Source of the DNA: Pseudomonas brassicacearum subsp. neoaurantiaca
GTDB taxonomy: Bacteria; Pseudomonadota; Gammaproteobacteria; Pseudomonadales; Pseudomonadaceae
Direction of reading: 5' to 3'
Assembly (NCBI RefSeq): GCF_013608025.1
Contig: NZ_VDLV01000012.1
Location: forward strand, 49,770-113,769
DNA: 64,000 bases
The notes under the pieces: model-generated
Databases searched by the model: none
What the model was told of the DNA's origin: nothing
Seen by the model: only the letters and a program-made list of their open reading frames with translations
Program-made: the position numbers and the translations under genes
Part shown: positions 45,275 to 56,160 of the stretch, one piece after another
Layout: each line of letters begins with the position of its first letter
Numbering within the stretch: position 1 is the first letter of the stretch

Positions 45275-45823
45275 GTGAACAAATCGATGCTGGTTGGTGC
45301 GGTATTGGGTGCTGTCGGTGTAACAGCCGGTGGTGCGGTCGCCACCTACAGCTTGGTAAAAAGTGGCCCTGAGTATGCGCAAGTATTGGCCGTGGAACCG
45401 GTCAAGACCCAGATCAAGACTCCGCGTGAAGTGTGCAAGGACGTCACCGTGACTCGGCAGAAGCCAGTCCAGGACCAGCACCAGATCGCCGGCACCGTGC
45501 TCGGCGCTGTGGCCGGTGGCCTGTTGGGCAACCAGATCGGCGGCGGCACCGGCAAGAAAATCGCCACCGTGGCCGGCGCGGCCGGTGGTGGTTATGCCGG
45601 TAACAAGATCCAGGAAGGCATGCAGGAACGCGACACCTACACCACCACCCAGACTCGTTGCAACACGGTCAATGACATCAGCGACAAGGTTGTAGGCTAC
45701 GACGTTCGCTACATGCTCGATGGCAAGGAAGGCAAAGTCCGCATGGACCGCGACCCGGGCAACCAGATCCCGGTGAGCAAGGAAGGCCAACTGATCCTTG
45801 GCCAGAACGAACCGGCCCAGTGA
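45275..45823 (+). CDS. Glycine-zipper 2TM-domain envelope protein
   Basis: 182-aa protein starting at GTG with AGGAGG five bases upstream. A hydrophobic N-terminal segment (MLVGAVLGAVGVTAGGAVATY) is followed by a glycine-zipper pair GTVLGAVAGGLLGNQIGGGTGKKIATVAGAAGGGYAGNKIQE (in pieces), as in the rickettsial 17-kDa antigen / SlyB-like family. Probably associated with the cell envelope; precise role unknown. It has its own terminator. Confidence 0.85.
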   Translation: MNKSMLVGAVLGAVGVTAGGAVATYSLVKSGPEYAQVLAVEPVKTQIKTPREVCKDVTVTRQKPVQDQHQIAGTVLGAVAGGLLGNQIGGGTGKKIATVAGAAGGGYAGNKIQEGMQERDTYTTTQTRCNTVNDISDKVVGYDVRYMLDGKEGKVRMDRDPGNQIPVSKEGQLILGQNEPAQ

Positions 45824-45835
45824 TCCAACCGCTAT

Positions 45836-45865
45836 AAAAAAAGCACCCTTCGGGGTGCTTTTTTT
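45836..45865 (+). terminator. Rho-independent terminator after the glycine-zipper gene
   Basis: AAAAAAAGCACCC-TTCG-GGGTGCTTTTTTT, a perfect stem with a UUCG tetraloop. Confidence 0.95.
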
Positions 45866-45897
45866 ACGCGCGCATTTCCACGCTCCACCACCAATCC

Positions 45898-46059
45898 CCG
45901 GTGGGAGCGAGCCTGCTCGCGAAAGCGACGGGTCAGCTTGTATCAATATTCAAGAAAGTAATCGACTGTGGCGAGGGAGCTTGCTCCCGCTGGGCTGCGC
46001 AGCAGGCCCAAAATCTTGCGGTCGCTGCGCAACCGAGCGGGAGCAAGCTCCCTCGCCAC
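45898..46059. repeat. REP elements: one family A and a family B pair
   Basis: Family A single copy at 45898-45929 (GTGGGAGCGAGCCTGCTCGC), then a facing family-B pair at 45968-46059. Together with two terminators they account for the 318-base gap between the glycine-zipper gene and suhB. Confidence 0.8.
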
Positions 46060-46098
46060 GGAGTGTTCACATCTGAACTGAGTGATTTCAACAGGCAT

Positions 46099-46126
46099 AA
46101 AAAAAGCACCCCTAAAGGTGCTTTTT
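46099..46126 (-). terminator. Terminator of suhB
   Basis: AAAAAGCACC / GGTGCTTTTT stem; on the minus strand it is followed by a T run, 15 bases after the suhB stop. Confidence 0.85.
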
Positions 46127-46141
46127 CTGTAGCCGAGCTGC

Positions 46142-46960
46142 TTAGCGCTTCAGCGAAGCCGGCAGGTGCGGCTGGATAGCCGTCAACACTGCCTTGAAGC
46201 ATTTGGTGTTGCCAGCAACGATGTGGCCTTTCTCAAGGAAATCGTGGCCACCGGTGAAGTCGCTCACCAAGCCGCCAGCTTCCTGGATCAGCAGGGCACC
46301 CGCAGCCATGTCCCACTCGGACAGGCCCGATTCCCAGAACGCATCGAAACGACCGGCAGCGACATAAGCCAGGTCCAGGCTTGCAGCACCGGCGCGGCGG
46401 ATGCCCGCGGTCTGGCCGACCAGGGCGCGGAACATGCCCAGGTAGTTGTCCAGGTTGTCCATCTGGTCGTCACGGAACGGGAAACCGGTACCCAGCAGGG
46501 CGCCGTCGAGGCTGGTGCGGCCGCTGACGCGCAGGCGACGACCGTTCAGTTGGGCGCCACGGCCACGGCTGGCGGTGAATTCTTCCTGGCGAACCGGGTC
46601 CAGCACGACGGCGTGTTCCAGGCGACCACGGTACTTGCAGGCGATGCTGACAGCGAAGTGTGGAATGCCACGCAGGAAGTTGGTGGTGCCGTCCAGCGGA
46701 TCGATGATCCACAGGTACTCTTCGCCTTCGATGCCGGTACCGGCGTGCATGCCAGTCTCTTCACCGAGGATGGAGTGGTTCGGGTAAGCCTTGCGCAGGG
46801 CGTCGACGATTTTCTGTTCGGCGGCGCGATCCACCTCGGACACGTAGTCCTTGGCGTCTTTTTCATCGACCTTGATGGTATCCAGGCGCTCGATGGAGCG
46901 GAAGATCAGTTCACTGGCGCTGCGGGCGGCGCGCAGCGCGATATTCAGCATGGGCTGCAT
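46142..46960 (-). CDS. suhB: Inositol-1-monophosphatase family protein SuhB
   Basis: 272-aa Mg-dependent phosphatase of the SuhB type, which also acts in rRNA antitermination complexes. Metal motifs GEETG, WIIDPLDGTTNFLRG and WDMAAGALLIQEAGG are intact. Divergently transcribed from trmJ. Confidence 0.96.
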   Translation of the reverse strand: MQPMLNIALRAARSASELIFRSIERLDTIKVDEKDAKDYVSEVDRAAEQKIVDALRKAYPNHSILGEETGMHAGTGIEGEEYLWIIDPLDGTTNFLRGIPHFAVSIACKYRGRLEHAVVLDPVRQEEFTASRGRGAQLNGRRLRVSGRTSLDGALLGTGFPFRDDQMDNLDNYLGMFRALVGQTAGIRRAGAASLDLAYVAAGRFDAFWESGLSEWDMAAGALLIQEAGGLVSDFTGGHDFLEKGHIVAGNTKCFKAVLTAIQPHLPASLKR

Positions 46961-47104
46961 GGATGTGTCACCTAAGGTTGTTAAAGAAAGCCGCGCATTC
47001 TATCAGAACTTTTTCTCAGGAGAAGGTTGGTGTTCGCTTTCATAGCTTAACGGTAGGTGCTTAGGTAAGATTTGCTCCCTTTTAAGTGTTCGAGAGCGCC
47101 TCCC

Positions 47105-47875
47105 TTGTTGCAGAACATTCGTGTCGTCCTGGTCAATACCAGCCATCCGGGTAACATCGGCGGAGCTGCGCGGGCCATGAAGAACATGGGCCTGTCGCGG
47201 CTGGTGCTGGTCGAGCCTCGCTCGTTTCCCCATCATGAAGCCGATGCCCGGGCGTCCGGTGCCAATGACATCCTGGCCAATGCCGAGGTTGTCGCCACGC
47301 TGGAAGACGCCTTGGTGGGTTGCAACCTGGTGCTCGGCACCAGTGCCCGCGACCGCCGTATCCCCTGGCCGCTGCTCGATCCCCGCGAGTGCGGCACCAA
47401 AGTGATCGAGGAAGCCGGGCAGGGCGCGCAGATCGCCTTGGTGTTTGGCCGTGAAGATTCCGGCCTCACCAATGAAGAGCTGCAGCGATGTCATTTCCAC
47501 GTGCATATCCCTTCCGACCCCGGCTTCAGCTCGCTGAACCTCGGGGCGGCGGTGCAGGTGTTGAGTTATGAAGTGCGCATGGCCTGGCTGCAAGCCGAAG
47601 GTCAGCCCAGCAAACTGGAAAAATACGAGGCGACGTCGCCGCGCAGTGAGACACTGGCGACCATGGACGAACTGGAGCGATTCTATGAACACCTGGAGCA
47701 GACCCTGGTGGACATCGAATTCCTCGACCCGGACAAGCCTCGGCACTTGATGGCGCGCCTGCGTCGGTTGTACGGACGAAGCTCGGTAAGCCGGGCGGAA
47801 ATGAATATATTGCGCGGCATCCTCACGGAAACCCAGAAAGCGGCCCGTGGCGAGCTGATTAAGCGGAAGGAATAA
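47105..47875 (+). CDS. trmJ: tRNA (cytidine/uridine-2'-O-)-methyltransferase TrmJ
   Basis: 256-aa SPOUT-class enzyme that methylates the ribose at position 32 of tRNAs. I start it at TTG 47105 ([30 protein letters not shown]), which matches the N terminus and length of Pseudomonas TrmJ; there is no ATG in the right place. The knot motifs [14 protein letters not shown] and [18 protein letters not shown] are present. Confidence 0.95.
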   Translation: MLQNIRVVLVNTSHPGNIGGAARAMKNMGLSRLVLVEPRSFPHHEADARASGANDILANAEVVATLEDALVGCNLVLGTSARDRRIPWPLLDPRECGTKVIEEAGQGAQIALVFGREDSGLTNEELQRCHFHVHIPSDPGFSSLNLGAAVQVLSYEVRMAWLQAEGQPSKLEKYEATSPRSETLATMDELERFYEHLEQTLVDIEFLDPDKPRHLMARLRRLYGRSSVSRAEMNILRGILTETQKAARGELIKRKE

Positions 47876-47876
47876 A

Positions 47877-48653
47877 ATGTTCGAACGTTTGCGTGAAGAT
47901 ATCCAGAGCGTCTTTCATCGTGACCCGGCGGCGCGCAATGCCTTTGAAGTGCTGACCTGCTACCCGGGCATGCACGCCATCTGGATCCATCGCCTGTCCG
48001 GCGCCTTGTGGAACATGGGTTGGAAATGGCTGGCGCGGCTGGTCTCGAACTTTGGGCGCTGGCTGACCGGGATCGAAATCCACCCGGGCGCCAAGGTCGG
48101 TCGCCGGTTCTTCATCGACCACGGCATGGGCATCGTCATTGGCGAGACCGCCGAGATTGGCGATGACGTGACGCTGTACCAGGGCGTGACCCTCGGCGGC
48201 ACCAGCTGGAACAAAGGCAAGCGTCACCCGACGCTGGAAGACGGTGTTGTCGTGGGTGCCGGTGCCAAGGTGCTCGGGCCGTTCACGGTCGGGGCGGGGG
48301 CGAAGGTCGGCTCCAACGCGGTGGTGACCAAGGCCGTGCCGCCCGGCGCGACCGTGGTGGGCATTCCGGGGCGGATCATCGTCAAGTCCGATGACGAGCA
48401 GGACGCCCGTCGCAAGGCCATGGCCGAGAAGATCGGCTTCGACGCCTACGGTGTCGGCGAAGACATGCCCGACCCGGTCGCTCGGGCGATCAACCAGTTG
48501 CTCGACCACCTGCAAGCCGTGGATGGGCGCCTGGAGGGGATGTGCGGCGCCCTGAAGGAGCTGGGGAGTAATTATTGTGCCAAGGACCTGCCTGAACTGC
48601 GCGAAGAGGATTTCGCGTGTGTGAAGGACAAGGATGAGACCCAGGCCAGCTGA
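47877..48653 (+). CDS. cysE: Serine O-acetyltransferase
   Basis: 258-aa enzyme making O-acetylserine for cysteine synthesis. The left-handed beta-helix repeats ([44 protein letters not shown]) and the catalytic DHG...His region are intact. One base after trmJ and just upstream of the isc locus, which needs cysteine as sulphur donor. Confidence 0.95.
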   Translation: MFERLREDIQSVFHRDPAARNAFEVLTCYPGMHAIWIHRLSGALWNMGWKWLARLVSNFGRWLTGIEIHPGAKVGRRFFIDHGMGIVIGETAEIGDDVTLYQGVTLGGTSWNKGKRHPTLEDGVVVGAGAKVLGPFTVGAGAKVGSNAVVTKAVPPGATVVGIPGRIIVKSDDEQDARRKAMAEKIGFDAYGVGEDMPDPVARAINQLLDHLQAVDGRLEGMCGALKELGSNYCAKDLPELREEDFACVKDKDETQAS

Positions 48654-48666
48654 AACCCTGCTGGCC

Positions 48667-48762
48667 TCATCGCGAGCAAGCTCGCTCCCACATGGGATTT
48701 GCGTCGTACATGAGTTATGTGCTCGCCAGAGAGCCCTGTGGGAGCGAGCTTGCTCGCGATGA
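48667..48762. repeat. REP pair, family A (outward orientation)
   Basis: Two copies of the family-A element in the opposite relative orientation to the other pairs (reverse copy at 48668-48692, forward copy at 48735-48760). Confidence 0.8.
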
Positions 48763-48855
48763 ACGATAACGCGGTATCGCTGGTCGTTAGCCGCCTACCT
48801 TTGCTATCATTCGCGCGCTCTTTTGCGGGTAAATCCGAGTAAAGTACTAGGTCTT

Positions 48856-48888
48856 ATACTTGACTTAAATACTCGGGAATTGCATACT
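48856..48888 (+). promoter_or_regulatory. IscR promoter with type 1 IscR operator
   Basis: ATACTTGACT-TAAAT-ACTCGGGAAT (48856-48880) matches the E. coli type 1 IscR operator at most positions. Its TTGACT (48860-48865) doubles as a -35 hexamer, 17 bases before CATACT (48883-48888). Holo-IscR would thus repress its own operon. Confidence 0.8.
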
Positions 48889-48920
48889 CGCCCCCATTCC
48901 GAACTCCGTGGTAATTGTCC

Positions 48921-49412
48921 ATGCGACTGACTACAAAAGGCCGATACGCCGTGACCGCAATGCTGGATCTGGCATTGCATGCGCAGCACGGGCCGGTGTC
49001 CCTCGCCGATATCTCCGAGCGCCAAGGCATTTCCCTGTCTTACCTCGAACAGCTGTTCGCCAAGCTGCGCCGCAGCAACCTGGTCTCCAGCGTTCGCGGC
49101 CCCGGTGGCGGCTACCAGCTGTCGCGCGAGATGCAAGGCATCCAGGTCGCCCAGGTGATCGATGCCGTGAACGAATCGGTCGATGCGACCAAATGCCAGG
49201 GGCTGGGCGATTGCCATGGCGGCGATACTTGCCTGACCCATCATCTGTGGTGCGACTTGAGCCTGCAGATTCACGAATTTCTGAGTGGTATCAGCTTGGC
49301 CGACCTTGTGACTCGCCGTGAGGTGCAAGAAGTAGCCCAGCGTCAGGACCAGCGCCGTTGCAATGGCAAGGCGCCGCACCTGGACAAGATCGAAGCGTCC
49401 GCCGTCGAATGA
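48921..49412 (+). CDS. iscR: Iron-sulphur cluster regulator IscR
   Basis: 163-aa Rrf2-family repressor. The N-terminal winged helix [20 protein letters not shown] and the cluster-binding cysteines in [20 protein letters not shown] are present. It heads the isc operon and should sense [2Fe-2S] availability. Confidence 0.97.
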   Translation: MRLTTKGRYAVTAMLDLALHAQHGPVSLADISERQGISLSYLEQLFAKLRRSNLVSSVRGPGGGYQLSREMQGIQVAQVIDAVNESVDATKCQGLGDCHGGDTCLTHHLWCDLSLQIHEFLSGISLADLVTRREVQEVAQRQDQRRCNGKAPHLDKIEASAVE

Positions 49413-49462
49413 CTGCCGCAGAGCACGCGGAACGCCAGCCAGCCTGATTTAGGAGAGAGTCC

Positions 49463-50677
49463 ATGAAATTGCCGATTTACCTTGATTACTCTGCGACCAC
49501 CCCGGTTGATCCGCGTGTCGCGCAAAAGATGAGTGAATGCCTGCTGGTCGACGGAAACTTCGGTAACCCGGCGTCCCGCTCCCACGTCTTCGGCTGGAAG
49601 GCCGAGGAGTCGGTGGAAAACGCCCGTCGCCAAGTCGCCGACCTGGTCAACGCCGACCCGCGTGAAATCGTCTGGACCTCCGGTGCCACCGAGTCCGACA
49701 ACCTGGCAATCAAGGGTGTCGCGCATTTCTACCACACCAAGGGCAAGCACCTGATCACCTCCAAGATCGAGCACAAGGCTGTCCTGGACACCACGCGCCA
49801 ACTGGAGCGTGAAGGCTTCGAAGTCACCTACATCGAGCCCGGTGAAGACGGCCTGATCACCCCGGCCATGGTCGAAGCCGCCCTGCGCGACGACACCATC
49901 CTGGTCTCGATCATGCACGTGAACAACGAAATCGGCACCGTCAACGACATCGCAGCCATCGGCGAACTGACCCGTTCCAAGGGCGTCCTGTTCCACGTCG
50001 ACGCGGCGCAATCCACTGGCAAGGTCGACATCGACCTGTCCAAGCTGAAAGTCGACCTGATGTCGTTCTCCGCCCACAAGACCTACGGCCCTAAAGGCAT
50101 CGGCGCCCTGTACGTCAGCCGCAAGCCGCGTGTTCGTCTCGAAGCGACCATGCACGGCGGCGGTCACGAGCGTGGCATGCGTTCCGGTACCCTGGCGACC
50201 CACCAGATCGTCGGCATGGGTGAAGCCTTCCGCGTCGCCAAGGAAGACATGGCGGCCGAGAACGTGCGCATTAAGGCCTTGAGCGACCGTTTCTTCAAGC
50301 AGGTCGAGCACCTGGAAGAGCTGTACGTCAACGGCAGCATGACCGCCCGCGTCCCACACAACCTGAACCTGAGCTTCAACTACGTTGAAGGCGAGTCGCT
50401 GATCATGGCGCTCAAGGATCTGGCCGTGTCGTCCGGTTCGGCGTGCACCTCGGCTTCGCTGGAGCCTTCGTACGTACTGCGCGCCCTGGGCCGCAACGAC
50501 GAACTGGCCCACAGCTCCATCCGCTTCACCTTCGGCCGTTTCACCACCGAAGAAGAAATCGATTACGCCGCGCAGAAAGTCTGCGAGGCCGTGACCAAGC
50601 TGCGCGCTCTGTCGCCGCTGTGGGATATGTACAAAGACGGCGTCGACATTTCGAAAATCGAATGGGCGGCGCACTGA
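49463..50677 (+). CDS. iscS: Cysteine desulphurase IscS
   Basis: 404-aa PLP enzyme supplying sulphur for cluster assembly. PLP-lysine in [10 protein letters not shown] and the catalytic Cys in [17 protein letters not shown] are intact. GAGAG precedes the ATG. Second gene of the operon. Confidence 0.98.
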   Translation: MKLPIYLDYSATTPVDPRVAQKMSECLLVDGNFGNPASRSHVFGWKAEESVENARRQVADLVNADPREIVWTSGATESDNLAIKGVAHFYHTKGKHLITSKIEHKAVLDTTRQLEREGFEVTYIEPGEDGLITPAMVEAALRDDTILVSIMHVNNEIGTVNDIAAIGELTRSKGVLFHVDAAQSTGKVDIDLSKLKVDLMSFSAHKTYGPKGIGALYVSRKPRVRLEATMHGGGHERGMRSGTLATHQIVGMGEAFRVAKEDMAAENVRIKALSDRFFKQVEHLEELYVNGSMTARVPHNLNLSFNYVEGESLIMALKDLAVSSGSACTSASLEPSYVLRALGRNDELAHSSIRFTFGRFTTEEEIDYAAQKVCEAVTKLRALSPLWDMYKDGVDISKIEWAAH

Positions 50678-50720
50678 GAAGTCGCCACCAGAGCGGCTCC
50701 ACTGATGAGGATTGAAGCAA

Positions 50721-51107
50721 ATGGCATATAGCGAAAAGGTCATCGACCACTACGAGAACCCGCGCAACGTCGGCAAGATGGACGCGCAGGATCCTGACGT
50801 CGGCACCGGCATGGTCGGCGCCCCGGCGTGCGGCGACGTGATGCGCCTGCAGATCAAGGTCAACGAGCAAGGCATCATCGAAGATGCCAAGTTCAAGACC
50901 TACGGCTGCGGTTCCGCCATCGCGTCCAGCTCCCTGGCCACCGAGTGGATGAAGGGCAAGACCCTCGACGAAGCCGAAACCATCAAGAACACCCAGCTGG
51001 CCGAAGAACTGGCCTTGCCGCCAGTGAAAATCCACTGCTCGGTACTCGCTGAAGACGCCATCAAGGCCGCCGTTCGCGACTACAAGCAGAAGAAAGGCTT
51101 GATCTGA
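50721..51107 (+). CDS. iscU: Iron-sulphur scaffold IscU
   Basis: 128-aa scaffold on which clusters are built. Three cluster cysteines (GAPACGDVM, TYGCGSAIAS, VKIHCSVLAEDA) and the HscA-binding LPPVK are visible. The ATG of MAYSEKVIDHYENPRNVG is the conserved start. Confidence 0.98.
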   Translation: MAYSEKVIDHYENPRNVGKMDAQDPDVGTGMVGAPACGDVMRLQIKVNEQGIIEDAKFKTYGCGSAIASSSLATEWMKGKTLDEAETIKNTQLAEELALPPVKIHCSVLAEDAIKAAVRDYKQKKGLI

Positions 51108-51131
51108 TCCGCGTTACGGTAAGGAGTTTCC

Positions 51132-51455
51132 ATGGCTATCCAGATGACAGAAGCGGCAGCTAAGCATGTGCAGCGTTCCCTTGCAGGGCGCGGCAAGGGC
51201 GAGGGTATCCGCCTGGGTGTTCGCACCACGGGCTGTTCCGGCCTCGCCTATGTACTGGAATTCGTCGACGAAGTCGGTGAAGACGACCAGGTGTTCGAAA
51301 GTCATGGTCAGAAAGTGATCATCGACCCGAAGAGCCTGACGTACCTGGACGGCACCGAGCTGGATTTCGTCAAGGAAGGGTTGAACGAAGGCTTCAAGTT
51401 CAACAATCCCAACGTGCGCGGTGAATGTGGCTGCGGCGAAAGCTTCAACATCTGA
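51132..51455 (+). CDS. iscA: Iron-sulphur carrier IscA
   Basis: 107-aa A-type carrier with the conserved cysteines TTGCSGLAY and GECGCGESF. Fourth gene of the isc operon. Confidence 0.97.
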   Translation: MAIQMTEAAAKHVQRSLAGRGKGEGIRLGVRTTGCSGLAYVLEFVDEVGEDDQVFESHGQKVIIDPKSLTYLDGTELDFVKEGLNEGFKFNNPNVRGECGCGESFNI

Positions 51456-51463
51456 GGCTGCTC

Positions 51464-51985
51464 GTGGGTACTCCTTGTCATTTTGCGTTGTTCCAGTTGC
51501 AGCCTGCTTTCCAGCTGGACCTCGATCAGTTGTCCGCGCGTTATCTGGAATTGGCCCGTGGTGTCCATCCCGACCGCTTTGCCGATGCCTCCGAGGCTGA
51601 GCAGCGGCGGGCGCTCGAGCAGTCGGCGAACCTCAACGAGGCTTACCAGACGCTCAAGAACCCGGCCAAGCGCGCGCGCTATTTGCTCGCCATCAGCGGT
51701 CATGAGCTGCCCCTGGAAGTCACGGTGCACGATCCCGAGTTCCTGTTGCAGCAGATGCAATGGCGCGAGGAGCTTGAAGACCTGCAGGACAGTGCCGACC
51801 TGGCTGGTGTCGCGGTATTCAAGCGGCGCTTGAAAGATGCCCAGCACACGCTCAACGAAAGCTTCGCAGCCTGCTGGAACGATGCAGCGCAACGCGAACA
51901 GGCCGAACGCCTGATGCGGCGCATGCAGTTCCTCGACAAGCTCACCCACGAAGTGCGCCAGCTAGAAGAGCGCCTCGACGATTAA
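51464..51985 (+). CDS. hscB: Co-chaperone HscB
   Basis: 173-aa J-domain protein that delivers IscU to HscA. The HPD triad lies in GVHPDRF. Start is the GTG of (V)[11 protein letters not shown], eight bases after iscA, which gives the family length. Confidence 0.96.
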   Translation: MGTPCHFALFQLQPAFQLDLDQLSARYLELARGVHPDRFADASEAEQRRALEQSANLNEAYQTLKNPAKRARYLLAISGHELPLEVTVHDPEFLLQQMQWREELEDLQDSADLAGVAVFKRRLKDAQHTLNESFAACWNDAAQREQAERLMRRMQFLDKLTHEVRQLEERLDD

Positions 51986-52035
51986 CCCAGTGCCGCTCCG
52001 GTCGCACGCCTGATTACAGATAAGTCCTGATTACG

Positions 52036-53898
52036 ATGGCCCTACTGCAGATCGCCGAACCCGGCCAAAGTCCACAACCGCACCAGCGTCGCCTGGCTGT
52101 CGGGATCGACTTGGGTACCACCAATTCCCTGGTCGCTGCCTTGCGCAGCGGTCTTTCCGAACCGTTGGCCGACGAGCAGGGGCGGGTGATCCTGCCGTCC
52201 GCCGTGCGTTACCACGCCGACCGCGTCGAAGTGGGCGAGTCGGCCAAGCTGGCCGCCGCCACCGATCCCCTGAATACCATTGTCTCGGTCAAGCGCTTGA
52301 TGGGTCGTGGTCTGTCCGACGTCAAGCAATTGGGCGACCAGCTGCCGTACCGCTTCGTTGGCGGCGAATCCCACATGCCGTTCATCGAAACCGTGCAGGG
52401 CCCGAAAAGCCCGGTCGAGGTTTCCGCCGACATCCTCAAGGTCCTGCGCCAACGTGCCGAAGCGGCGTTGGGCGGTGAACTGGTGGGCGCGGTGATCACC
52501 GTCCCTGCATATTTCGATGACGCCCAGCGCCAGGCCACCAAGGACGCTGCCAAGCTCGCCGGTCTCAACGTGCTGCGCCTGCTCAACGAGCCGACTGCCG
52601 CTGCCGTTGCCTACGGCCTGGACCAGCACGCCGAAGGCCTGGTCGCCATCTACGACCTGGGCGGCGGTACGTTCGATATTTCCATCCTGCGCCTGACTGG
52701 CGGTGTCTTTGAAGTCCTCGCTACCGGCGGCGACAGCGCCCTGGGCGGCGATGATTTCGACCATGCCATCGCCGGCTGGATCATCGAGCAGGCGGGTCTC
52801 TCCGCCGACCTCGATCCGGGTGCCCAGCGCCATCTGCTGCAAACCGCCTGCGCCGCCAAGGAAACCTTGACCGACGCCGCCTCTGTTGAAGTCGCTTATG
52901 GCGATTGGAACGCCACCCTGACCCGTGAAGCCTTCAACGCGCTGGTCGAACCCATGGTCGCCCGCAGCCTCAAGGCCTGCCGCCGCGCCGTGCGTGATTC
53001 CGGCGTAGAGCTCGAAGACGTCAAGGCCGTGGTCATGGTCGGTGGTTCGACCCGCGTGCCTCGGGTTCGCGAAGCCGTTGCCGAAGCCTTTGGCCGCCAG
53101 CCGTTGACCGAAATCGACCCGGATCAAGTCGTCGCCATCGGCGCCGCGATCCAGGCCGATAGCCTGGCCGGCAACAAGCGCGACGGCGGCGAACTGCTGT
53201 TGCTCGACGTGATTCCGTTGTCCCTGGGGCTGGAAACCATGGGCGGCCTGATGGAGAAGGTGATTCCGCGCAACACCACCATCCCCGTTGCCCGCGCCCA
53301 GGATTTCACGACTTATAAAGACGGCCAGTCGGCCATGATGATCCACGTGCTGCAAGGCGAGCGTGAATTGATCAGCGACTGCCGTTCCCTGGCTCGGTTC
53401 GAACTGCGTGGCATCCCGGCCATGGTCGCCGGTGCGGCGAAGATCCGCGTGACCTTCCAGGTCGATGCCGACGGTCTGCTCAACGTTTCCGCTCGCGAAC
53501 TGGGTTCGGGCGTGGAAGCGAGTATCCAGGTCAAGCCTTCCTATGGCCTGACCGACGGTGAAATCGCCAAGATGCTCAAAGACTCGTTCCAGCACGCCAG
53601 TGACGACAAGGTCGCCCGTGTGCTGCGCGAGCAGCAGGTTGACGGCCAGCGCCTGATCGAAGCCGTGCAGGCCGCCCTAGAAGCCGATGGCGACCGTTTG
53701 CTCGACGCCGAAGAGCGCATGGTTATCGAAATGCAGATGCAAGAACTCTCCGAATTGATCAAGGGCACGGATGGTTATGCCATCGAGCAGCAGACCAAGC
53801 GTCTGTCGCACGTCACCGATGCCTTTGCTGCCCGCCGCCTGGACTCGACGGTGAAAGCCGCCCTGGCGGGGCGCAACCTGAATGAAATCGAGGAATAA
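52036..53898 (+). CDS. hscA: Fe-S assembly chaperone HscA
   Basis: 620-aa Hsp70 specialised for IscU. ATPase motifs [26 protein letters not shown] and [13 protein letters not shown] are present, followed by the substrate-binding domain. Full length. Confidence 0.98.
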   Translation: MALLQIAEPGQSPQPHQRRLAVGIDLGTTNSLVAALRSGLSEPLADEQGRVILPSAVRYHADRVEVGESAKLAAATDPLNTIVSVKRLMGRGLSDVKQLGDQLPYRFVGGESHMPFIETVQGPKSPVEVSADILKVLRQRAEAALGGELVGAVITVPAYFDDAQRQATKDAAKLAGLNVLRLLNEPTAAAVAYGLDQHAEGLVAIYDLGGGTFDISILRLTGGVFEVLATGGDSALGGDDFDHAIAGWIIEQAGLSADLDPGAQRHLLQTACAAKETLTDAASVEVAYGDWNATLTREAFNALVEPMVARSLKACRRAVRDSGVELEDVKAVVMVGGSTRVPRVREAVAEAFGRQPLTEIDPDQVVAIGAAIQADSLAGNKRDGGELLLLDVIPLSLGLETMGGLMEKVIPRNTTIPVARAQDFTTYKDGQSAMMIHVLQGERELISDCRSLARFELRGIPAMVAGAAKIRVTFQVDADGLLNVSARELGSGVEASIQVKPSYGLTDGEIAKMLKDSFQHASDDKVARVLREQQVDGQRLIEAVQAALEADGDRLLDAEERMVIEMQMQELSELIKGTDGYAIEQQTKRLSHVTDAFAARRLDSTVKAALAGRNLNEIEE

Positions 53899-53901
53899 CT
53901 G

Positions 53902-54243
53902 ATGCCGCAGGTGATTTTTCTGCCCCACGAGAAGTTCTGTCCGGAGGGCATGGTCGTGGAGGCTGAGCCCGGGATTTCCATTCTCGAGCTGGCCCATGAG
54001 CACCATATCGAGATGGAAAGTGCCTGTGGCGGCGTCTGCGCTTGCACGACCTGCCATTGCGTCATTCGTGAAGGGTTCGACTCGCTGGAAGAAGCAGACG
54101 AACTGGAGGAAGATTTCCTCGATCGGGCCTGGGGCCTGGAAGCGCAATCGCGCCTGGGTTGCCAAGCTATCGTCGGCACCGAAGACCTGACCGTCGAAAT
54201 TCCGAAATATTCGCTTAACCATGCGGCCGAAGCGCCGCACTGA
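53902..54243 (+). CDS. fdx: Isc-type [2Fe-2S] ferredoxin
   Basis: 113-aa ferredoxin giving electrons for cluster assembly. Cluster ligands are in ACGGVCACTTCHC plus a later Cys in RLGCQAI. Three bases after hscA. Confidence 0.97.
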   Translation: MPQVIFLPHEKFCPEGMVVEAEPGISILELAHEHHIEMESACGGVCACTTCHCVIREGFDSLEEADELEEDFLDRAWGLEAQSRLGCQAIVGTEDLTVEIPKYSLNHAAEAPH

Positions 54244-54256
54244 TGGTGACACTGTC

Positions 54257-54457
54257 ATGAGCTATGGTTGGAATGATGTACAACGCATCGCAGAAGAACT
54301 GGCCGAAGCCAAGCCGGACGTGGATCCGTTGACCGTGAATTTTGTCGATCTGCAGCGCTGGATCATGGAATTACCCGGTTTCGACAATACCTCTGGCCGT
54401 GTTGGCGAGAAGGTCTTGGAAGCGGTCCAGACGCTCTGGATCGAAGAAATCGACTGA
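54257..54457 (+). CDS. iscX: Fe-S assembly protein IscX
   Basis: 66-aa acidic protein that binds IscS and iron. MSYGWNDVQRIAEELAEAKP and the C-terminal LEAVQTLWIEEID match the family; the ATG at 54257 gives the standard length. Last isc gene. Confidence 0.96.
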   Translation: MSYGWNDVQRIAEELAEAKPDVDPLTVNFVDLQRWIMELPGFDNTSGRVGEKVLEAVQTLWIEEID

Positions 54458-54486
54458 TCGACCTGGCAGGTTAGGCAATACCCCTG

Positions 54487-54515
54487 AACCCGCGTATAAT
54501 TCGCGGGTTTAATTT
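54487..54515 (+). terminator. isc operon terminator carrying the ndk -10 box in its loop
   Basis: AACCCGCG (54487-54494) and CGCGGGTT (54502-54509) form a stem followed by TAATTTTT. The seven-base loop is TATAATT, a consensus -10 hexamer for ndk. A weak -35 candidate, TTAGGC, lies at 54471-54476 with 18-base spacing. Confidence 0.6.
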
Positions 54516-54545
54516 TTCGCAAATTACCGTTTCTGGAGTTACACC

Positions 54546-54971
54546 ATGGCTGTTCAACGTACTTTCTCCATCATCAAGCCTGACGCCGTTGCTAAAAACG
54601 TGATCGGCAAGATCGTTACCCGCTTCGAAGACGCTGGCCTGCGCGTTGTAGCTTCGAAAATGAAGCAACTGTCCAAAGCCGAAGCCGAAGGCTTCTACGC
54701 TGAGCACAGCGAGCGCGGCTTCTTCGGTGAGCTGGTTGCCTTCATGACCTCCGGTCCGGTTGTCGTTCAGGTGCTGGAAGGCGAAAACGCCATCGCTCGC
54801 AACCGTGAGCTGATGGGCGCTACCAACCCTAAAGAAGCTGCTCCTGGCACCATCCGTGCTGACTTCGCTGAATCCATCGACGCCAACGCCGTCCACGGTT
54901 CGGACTCCGAAGCCGCCGCTGCTCGCGAAATCGCTTACTTTTTCTCCGCTACTGAAGTAACCACTCGCTAA
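54546..54971 (+). CDS. ndk: Nucleoside diphosphate kinase
   Basis: 141-aa enzyme balancing NTP pools. [11 protein letters not shown] opens the fold and the phospho-histidine lies in [10 protein letters not shown]. Preceded by TGGAG. Full length. Confidence 0.98.
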   Translation: MAVQRTFSIIKPDAVAKNVIGKIVTRFEDAGLRVVASKMKQLSKAEAEGFYAEHSERGFFGELVAFMTSGPVVVQVLEGENAIARNRELMGATNPKEAAPGTIRADFAESIDANAVHGSDSEAAAAREIAYFFSATEVTTR

Positions 54972-54999
54972 GCCCAGGCTTTTGAGTGAAGGTGAATCC

Positions 55000-56148
55000 A
55001 TGACTACATCGAACGGCAAAACCAACCTGTTGGGCCTGACCCAGCCGGAAATGGAGAAATTCTTCGACTCGATCGGGGAGAAGCGTTTCCGTGCCGGCCA
55101 AGTGATGAAATGGATTCACCACTTTGGCGTCGACGACTTCGACGCCATGACGAATGTCGGCAAGGCCCTGCGCGAAAAGCTCAAGGCTGTTGCCGAGATT
55201 CGCGGCCCCGAAGTGGTCAGCCAGGACATTTCCAGCGACGGCACTCGTAAGTGGGTGGTGCGCGTGGCGTCCGGCAGCTGCGTCGAGACCGTCTACATTC
55301 CCCAGGGCAAACGTGGCACCTTGTGCGTTTCGTCCCAGGCAGGCTGTGCCCTGGACTGCAGTTTCTGCTCCACCGGCAAGCAAGGCTTCAATAGCAACCT
55401 CACCGCCGCCGAAGTGATCGGCCAGGTGTGGATTGCCAACAAATCCTTTGGCAGCGTCCCGGCAACCGTCGACCGTGCCATCACCAACGTGGTGATGATG
55501 GGCATGGGTGAGCCGCTGCTGAACTTCGACAATGTCGTCTCGGCCATGCACCTGATGATGGATGACCTGGGCTACGGCATTTCCAAACGCCGCGTGACCC
55601 TGTCCACCTCCGGCGTGGTGCCGATGATCGATGAGCTGGCCAAGCACATCGACGTCTCCCTGGCGTTGTCGCTGCACGCACCCAATGACGCATTGCGTAA
55701 CCAATTGGTGCCGATCAACAAGAAATATCCGCTTAAGATGCTGCTCGAGTCGTGCCAGCGCTACATGTCGTCCCTGGGCGAAAAGCGCGTGCTGACCATC
55801 GAGTACACCTTGCTCAAGGATGTGAACGACAAGGTTGAACACGCGGTCGAGATGATCGAGCTGCTCAAGAACATCCCGTGCAAGATCAACCTGATCCCGT
55901 TCAACCCGTTCCCGCATTCCGGTTACGAGCGTCCGAGCAACAACGCGATTCGTCGCTTCCAGGATCAGCTTCACCACGCTGGCTTCAACGTCACCGTGCG
56001 CACCACCCGCGGCGAAGACATCGACGCTGCGTGTGGCCAATTGGTAGGACAGGTGCTGGATCGCACCCGTCGCAGCGAACGCTACATTGCCGTGCGCGAA
56101 TTGAACGCCGCCGACGATGCAGTGCAGAACGCTGCGAACAGCCACTAA
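55000..56148 (+). CDS. rlmN: 23S rRNA/tRNA adenine-C2 methyltransferase RlmN
   Basis: 382-aa radical-SAM enzyme methylating A2503 of 23S rRNA and A37 of tRNAs. The radical-SAM motif CALDCSFC, the GMGEPL motif and the late catalytic Cys in DIDAACGQL are present. The ATG at 55000 follows AAGGTGA. Confidence 0.97.
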   Translation: MTTSNGKTNLLGLTQPEMEKFFDSIGEKRFRAGQVMKWIHHFGVDDFDAMTNVGKALREKLKAVAEIRGPEVVSQDISSDGTRKWVVRVASGSCVETVYIPQGKRGTLCVSSQAGCALDCSFCSTGKQGFNSNLTAAEVIGQVWIANKSFGSVPATVDRAITNVVMMGMGEPLLNFDNVVSAMHLMMDDLGYGISKRRVTLSTSGVVPMIDELAKHIDVSLALSLHAPNDALRNQLVPINKKYPLKMLLESCQRYMSSLGEKRVLTIEYTLLKDVNDKVEHAVEMIELLKNIPCKINLIPFNPFPHSGYERPSNNAIRRFQDQLHHAGFNVTVRTTRGEDIDAACGQLVGQVLDRTRRSERYIAVRELNAADDAVQNAANSH

Positions 56149-56160
56149 GAGAGGAACTCT

